Assembly (NCBI GenBank): GCA_003565575.1 | Contig: PXBV01000122.1 | Span: 1-7,863, forward strand | Direction of reading: 5' to 3' | Length of the DNA: 7,863 bases | DNA from: Psychroflexus sp. | GTDB taxonomy: Bacteria; Bacteroidota; Bacteroidia; Flavobacteriales; Flavobacteriaceae | Shown here: piece by piece, positions 5,360 to 7,863 of the stretch | Numbering within the stretch: position 1 is the stretch's first letter | Layout: each line of letters starts with the position of its first letter | Program-made: the position numbers and the translations under genes | The notes under the pieces: generated by a model | What the model was told of the DNA's origin: nothing | The model's input: only the letters and a program-made list of their open reading frames with translations | Databases searched by the model: none

Positions 5360-6806
5360 AGTACTCATTTGCAATACCTATTTTTATCAATTTGATCGAA
5401 AGCAATGGGAAAATCAAACTCCCTATCCGCCTTTGGGGACACTCTATGCAGCTTCTTTATTGGAAAATGAAGGCTATGAAGTGAAGTTTTTTGACAACAA
5501 TTTAGTTGACGATTCAAAAGCTATAGCAGCTACTTTGGCCAAATTTGAACCCGATTATTTAGTGATTTATGATGATGGTTTTAATTATCTCACTAAGATG
5601 TGCTTAACAGTGATGCGTGAAGCCTGTTTTGATATGCTTTCTTTGATAAAGAACACTCAAACTAAGGCTTTGGTCTCTAGTTCGGATAGTACAGACCATT
5701 ATGAAATGTACATCAATAAAGGTGCGGATGTGGTGTTATTGGGAGAAGCTGAAGAAAGCTTAATAGAGAGTTTGTCTGCTATTGAAGCCCATTCTAGCAT
5801 GGAAAAATGCAAAGGAATTGCTTACAAAACATCCGCAGATAAAGTAGTAGCTAATCCAAGACGACCTGTATTAAGGGATTTGGACAAATTACCTGCACCC
5901 AATTGGGATTTGGTAGAGGTGGAGGCTTACCGTTCGATATGGAAAAATGCTAACCAAGAATTTAGTCTGAATATCGCTACCACCCGCGGTTGCCCATATA
6001 AATGCAATTGGTGTGCAAAGCCTATCTATGGAAATCGCTACAACGCACATTCCCCTGAATATATAGTTGATATTATTGAAAAACTTTACCAACAATACGG
6101 GGTAAGTAGATTTTGGATGTGTGATGATATTTTTGGATTGAAGCCAGGTTGGGTTCAAAAGTTTGGAGAGTTGCTTCAAGAACGAAACTTAAAAATCAGC
6201 TACTACATTCAAAGTAGAGTAGATTTATTACTGAAAGAAGACACGATTGACGTATTGGCTAAAACAGGTTTGGAGGAGGTATGGTTGGGTGCAGAAAGCG
6301 GAGCTCAGGAAATTCTTGACGCTATGGACAAAGGGACAAAAATCGAAGACATTTACCAAGCCACCAAGCTTCTTAAGCAAAGAGGAGTTAAGGTTGCTTT
6401 TTTCCTCCAATTTGGGTATTTGGGCGAAACCAAAGAACATATTAAAAAAACCATAGACATGGTGAAACAGCTTTTGCCCGATAATATTGGGATTTCAGTT
6501 TCTTACCCGCTACCCGGCACAAAATTCTACGACAAGGTAAAAGAAGATTTGAAACTCAAAGCCAACTGGAAAGATTCAGACGACTTAGATATGATGTTTA
6601 CTGGGACTTACGAAGCCGATTATTACAGAAAATTACAACGCTATGTGCATAAGGTATTTAGAAAGCATCAAGGACTTGACCAATTAAAAAAAGCATTTCA
6701 GCAGCCCATGCATTTGGACGGAAATCAGTTAAAATCCATTACCAAGTTACTCTATTATATCCCTAGTAGCTATTACGATAAAAAGACTAGGTTTAAAGAT
6801 TTGTAG
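5352..6806 (+). CDS. B12-binding-type radical SAM protein
   Basis: Radical S-adenosylmethionine enzyme of 484 residues. The N-terminal third (about 1-145) has the Rossmann-like layout of cobalamin-binding domains in this class: Tyr-Pro-Pro-Leu-Gly-Thr-Leu-Tyr-Ala-Ala (25-34), G41 with D48, and Gly-Ala-Asp-x4-Leu-Gly-Glu (124-132). The base-off ligand motif DxHxxG is absent, as in many BchE-like members. The radical SAM core follows with the [4Fe-4S] cysteines C214, C218 and C221 in Thr-Arg-Gly-Cys-x3-Cys-x2-Cys, the Gly-Ala-Glu-Ser-Gly motif (313-317) and Tyr-Pro-Leu-Pro-Gly-Thr (385-390). The ATG sits inside the end of the preceding gene, with a weak purine-rich GAGGAAG just upstream. Family members perform methylations, cyclisations and thioether or C-C chemistry on lipids, cofactors and natural products. 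The substrate here cannot be told from sequence. There is no TRAM domain, so a MiaB-like tRNA role is unlikely. Confidence 0.88.
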   Translation: MPKVLICNTYFYQFDRKQWENQTPYPPLGTLYAASLLENEGYEVKFFDNNLVDDSKAIAATLAKFEPDYLVIYDDGFNYLTKMCLTVMREACFDMLSLIKNTQTKALVSSSDSTDHYEMYINKGADVVLLGEAEESLIESLSAIEAHSSMEKCKGIAYKTSADKVVANPRRPVLRDLDKLPAPNWDLVEVEAYRSIWKNANQEFSLNIATTRGCPYKCNWCAKPIYGNRYNAHSPEYIVDIIEKLYQQYGVSRFWMCDDIFGLKPGWVQKFGELLQERNLKISYYIQSRVDLLLKEDTIDVLAKTGLEEVWLGAESGAQEILDAMDKGTKIEDIYQATKLLKQRGVKVAFFLQFGYLGETKEHIKKTIDMVKQLLPDNIGISVSYPLPGTKFYDKVKEDLKLKANWKDSDDLDMMFTGTYEADYYRKLQRYVHKVFRKHQGLDQLKKAFQQPMHLDGNQLKSITKLLYYIPSSYYDKKTRFKDL

Positions 6807-6813
6807 CCCACTT

Positions 6814-7623
6814 ATGAAAGTTTCCAATAAACAAAAAGAGCAGGTTAATCAAGGCTTTTCAGAAATTTATAAAACTTATGAGGAGCTAAGTCAAACTTCT
6901 TTGGTGGACCAATACATGAGGAGTTGTGTGTATACGCATGTAAATTCGCTAATTTCTCCGAATTCTTCATTATTGGAACTCAACTGCGGTAGTGGTATAG
7001 ATGCGGCCTATTTTGCTGCTCAGGGACATTCGGTATTAGCTACCGATATAGCTCAATCTTCAGCGGATTATGTAGCTCTCAAAAAGGAACAATTCGATTT
7101 AAAAAAGCTTTCATTTCAGTATTTGGATTTTGAAGAGATTCATAAGTTAAAACCACAACAATTCGATTATATTTTTTCCAACTTTGGAGGATTTAACTGT
7201 GTTTCTTCGCCAGAATATACATTTTCTCAATTCAAGGACATACTTCAGCCTGGTGGCATAGTGACCTTATGTGTGTTGAGCCCGTATTACCCTTGGGAAT
7301 GGCTTTATGCGCTAAAAGGAAAATTCAAGCTCGCCTTCAGGAGACTAAAAAAAGGAGGTACGGTGGCTAATGTTGAAGGAAAAGCTGTGCATACCTTCTA
7401 TTTTACCCCAAAGCAAATTCAACAAAAAATGGGTATGGATTTTCAATTGATCAACGTAGAAAGTTTAGGATTTGCATTTCCCTCGGTCAATTTTGAAAAA
7501 GTACATCAACGTAGAAAATTATCGAAATTACTGCTCAAAATCGATAAAAAATTGCATCAATGGAACTTAGCTCCTGCCGCTATTGGAGACTATTTTGTAA
7601 TTAGCTTTCGATGGGTTAACTAG
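6814..7623 (+). CDS. Class I SAM-dependent methyltransferase
   Basis: Cytoplasmic methyltransferase of 269 residues with a Rossmann fold. Motif I is Leu-Leu-Glu-Leu-Asn-Cys-Gly-Ser-Gly (53-61). The acidic end of strand 2 is D78 in Ala-Thr-Asp-Ile, and motif IV is Ser-Asn-Phe-Gly-Gly-Phe-Asn-Cys (122-129). The post-IV motif Leu-Gln-Pro-Gly-Gly lies at 144-148. The Glu-Leu-Asn-Cys-Gly form of motif I and the Gly-Gly-Phe-Asn-Cys segment, with a later Ala-Phe-Arg-Arg (about 174-177), recall a subgroup that I remember as common beside B12-type radical SAM genes. It follows the radical SAM gene by 7 bp, so it is the last gene of the operon and is followed by hairpins at 7658-7682 and 7805-7829. The substrate is unknown, probably the product of its partners (inference). 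Confidence 0.85.
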   Translation: MKVSNKQKEQVNQGFSEIYKTYEELSQTSLVDQYMRSCVYTHVNSLISPNSSLLELNCGSGIDAAYFAAQGHSVLATDIAQSSADYVALKKEQFDLKKLSFQYLDFEEIHKLKPQQFDYIFSNFGGFNCVSSPEYTFSQFKDILQPGGIVTLCVLSPYYPWEWLYALKGKFKLAFRRLKKGGTVANVEGKAVHTFYFTPKQIQQKMGMDFQLINVESLGFAFPSVNFEKVHQRRKLSKLLLKIDKKLHQWNLAPAAIGDYFVISFRWVN

Positions 7624-7657
7624 GGGATGTAGTTATGCTGTTTGTTGAAATAAAACT

Positions 7658-7682
7658 GCTTTAATGCCTTAAGCATTACAGC
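7658..7682 (+). terminator. Weak terminator-like hairpin after the methyltransferase gene
   Basis: GCTTTAATGC and GCATTACAGC pair at 9 of 10 positions around a 5-base loop, 35 bp after the stop. A T-rich stretch begins only about 8 bp after the stem, so intrinsic termination would be inefficient. Confidence 0.35.
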
Positions 7683-7804
7683 TAGCATCTCATTTTTATT
7701 TTGTATCATTTATAAAATCAATGGTTTTTTAGAACCGTTAGTGATGGAAGGTAGCGTCTTGTTTATAATGAAATAGGTGTCGGAAACAGCAATTAGCTTT
7801 AGTC

Positions 7805-7829
7805 CTGCCTGACTACATCAGACAGGCAG
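7805..7829. terminator. GC-rich hairpin followed by T-rich sequence
   Basis: CTGCCTG (7805-7811) and CAGGCAG (7823-7829) form a perfect 7-bp stem around an 11-base loop. TCTTTTG follows on the plus strand. It is the most terminator-like structure downstream of the three-gene operon, though it lies about 180 bp after its last stop. It could equally be a copy of a short dispersed palindrome. Confidence 0.45.
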
Positions 7830-7863
7830 TCTTTTGTCATGTGCTTTGTTTGCCATGTAGTAT

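Larger units (their letters stand above)
7624..7863. other. Intergenic 3' region, no gene seen
   Basis: These 240 bp to the right edge hold no convincing coding frame on either strand. They contain two hairpins, listed separately, and AT-rich sequence between them. No exact TAnnTTTG promoter was noticed on the plus strand. Confidence 0.5.

Noticed and set aside
5889..6456. Several ORFs of 69-96 codons opposite or shifted within the radical SAM gene
   Set aside because: They lie wholly inside a well-supported coding region with intact catalytic motifs and show no family features of their own.

Overview
The window looks like chromosomal DNA of a Bacteroidota species (Flavobacteriia/Cytophagia type). 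It is AT-rich and mostly lacks strong Shine-Dalgarno sites. It has exact matches to the Bacteroidota -7 promoter element TAnnTTTG, and its proteins read like Bacteroidota versions (Tat-exported alkaline phosphatase, MerC-domain protein, short Fur-family regulator). No rRNA, tRNA, CRISPR array or transposase gene was seen.

Left part (1-2006), minus strand: a compact operon merC-like -> ABC ATPase -> FtsX-like permease. Genes overlap or abut, and the permease runs off the left edge. The permease carries a very histidine-rich extracytoplasmic tract that is cut by an in-frame TAG (195-197). The same frame stays open and permease-like from the TAG to the window edge. Upstream of the operon is a perfect 7-1-7 inverted repeat (1992-2006) overlapping a minus-strand TAnnTTTG element, as expected for a Fur-family operator.

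Middle part (2007-4219), plus strand: a divergently placed Tat-exported alkaline phosphatase with a full set of metal ligands, then a ~160-bp nested palindromic intergenic element (3604-3763), then a 125-residue Fur-family repressor. His-rich permease, MerC, Fur-box-like operator, Fur-family regulator and zinc-dependent phosphatase together suggest a metal (most likely zinc) homeostasis locus. This resembles the Zur-controlled ABC/FtsX systems of Pseudomonas (PA4063-PA4066) and Vibrio (Zrg). That assignment is inference from context.

Right part (4457-7623), plus strand: a tight three-gene operon of a nucleotidyltransferase with an N-terminal winged-helix-like segment, a B12-binding-type radical SAM enzyme and a class I SAM methyltransferase. 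The first two overlap by 8 bp and the last two are 7 bp apart. The product is unknown. The operon is bounded by a 237-bp gap upstream and a 240-bp gap with two hairpins downstream, so it seems self-contained.
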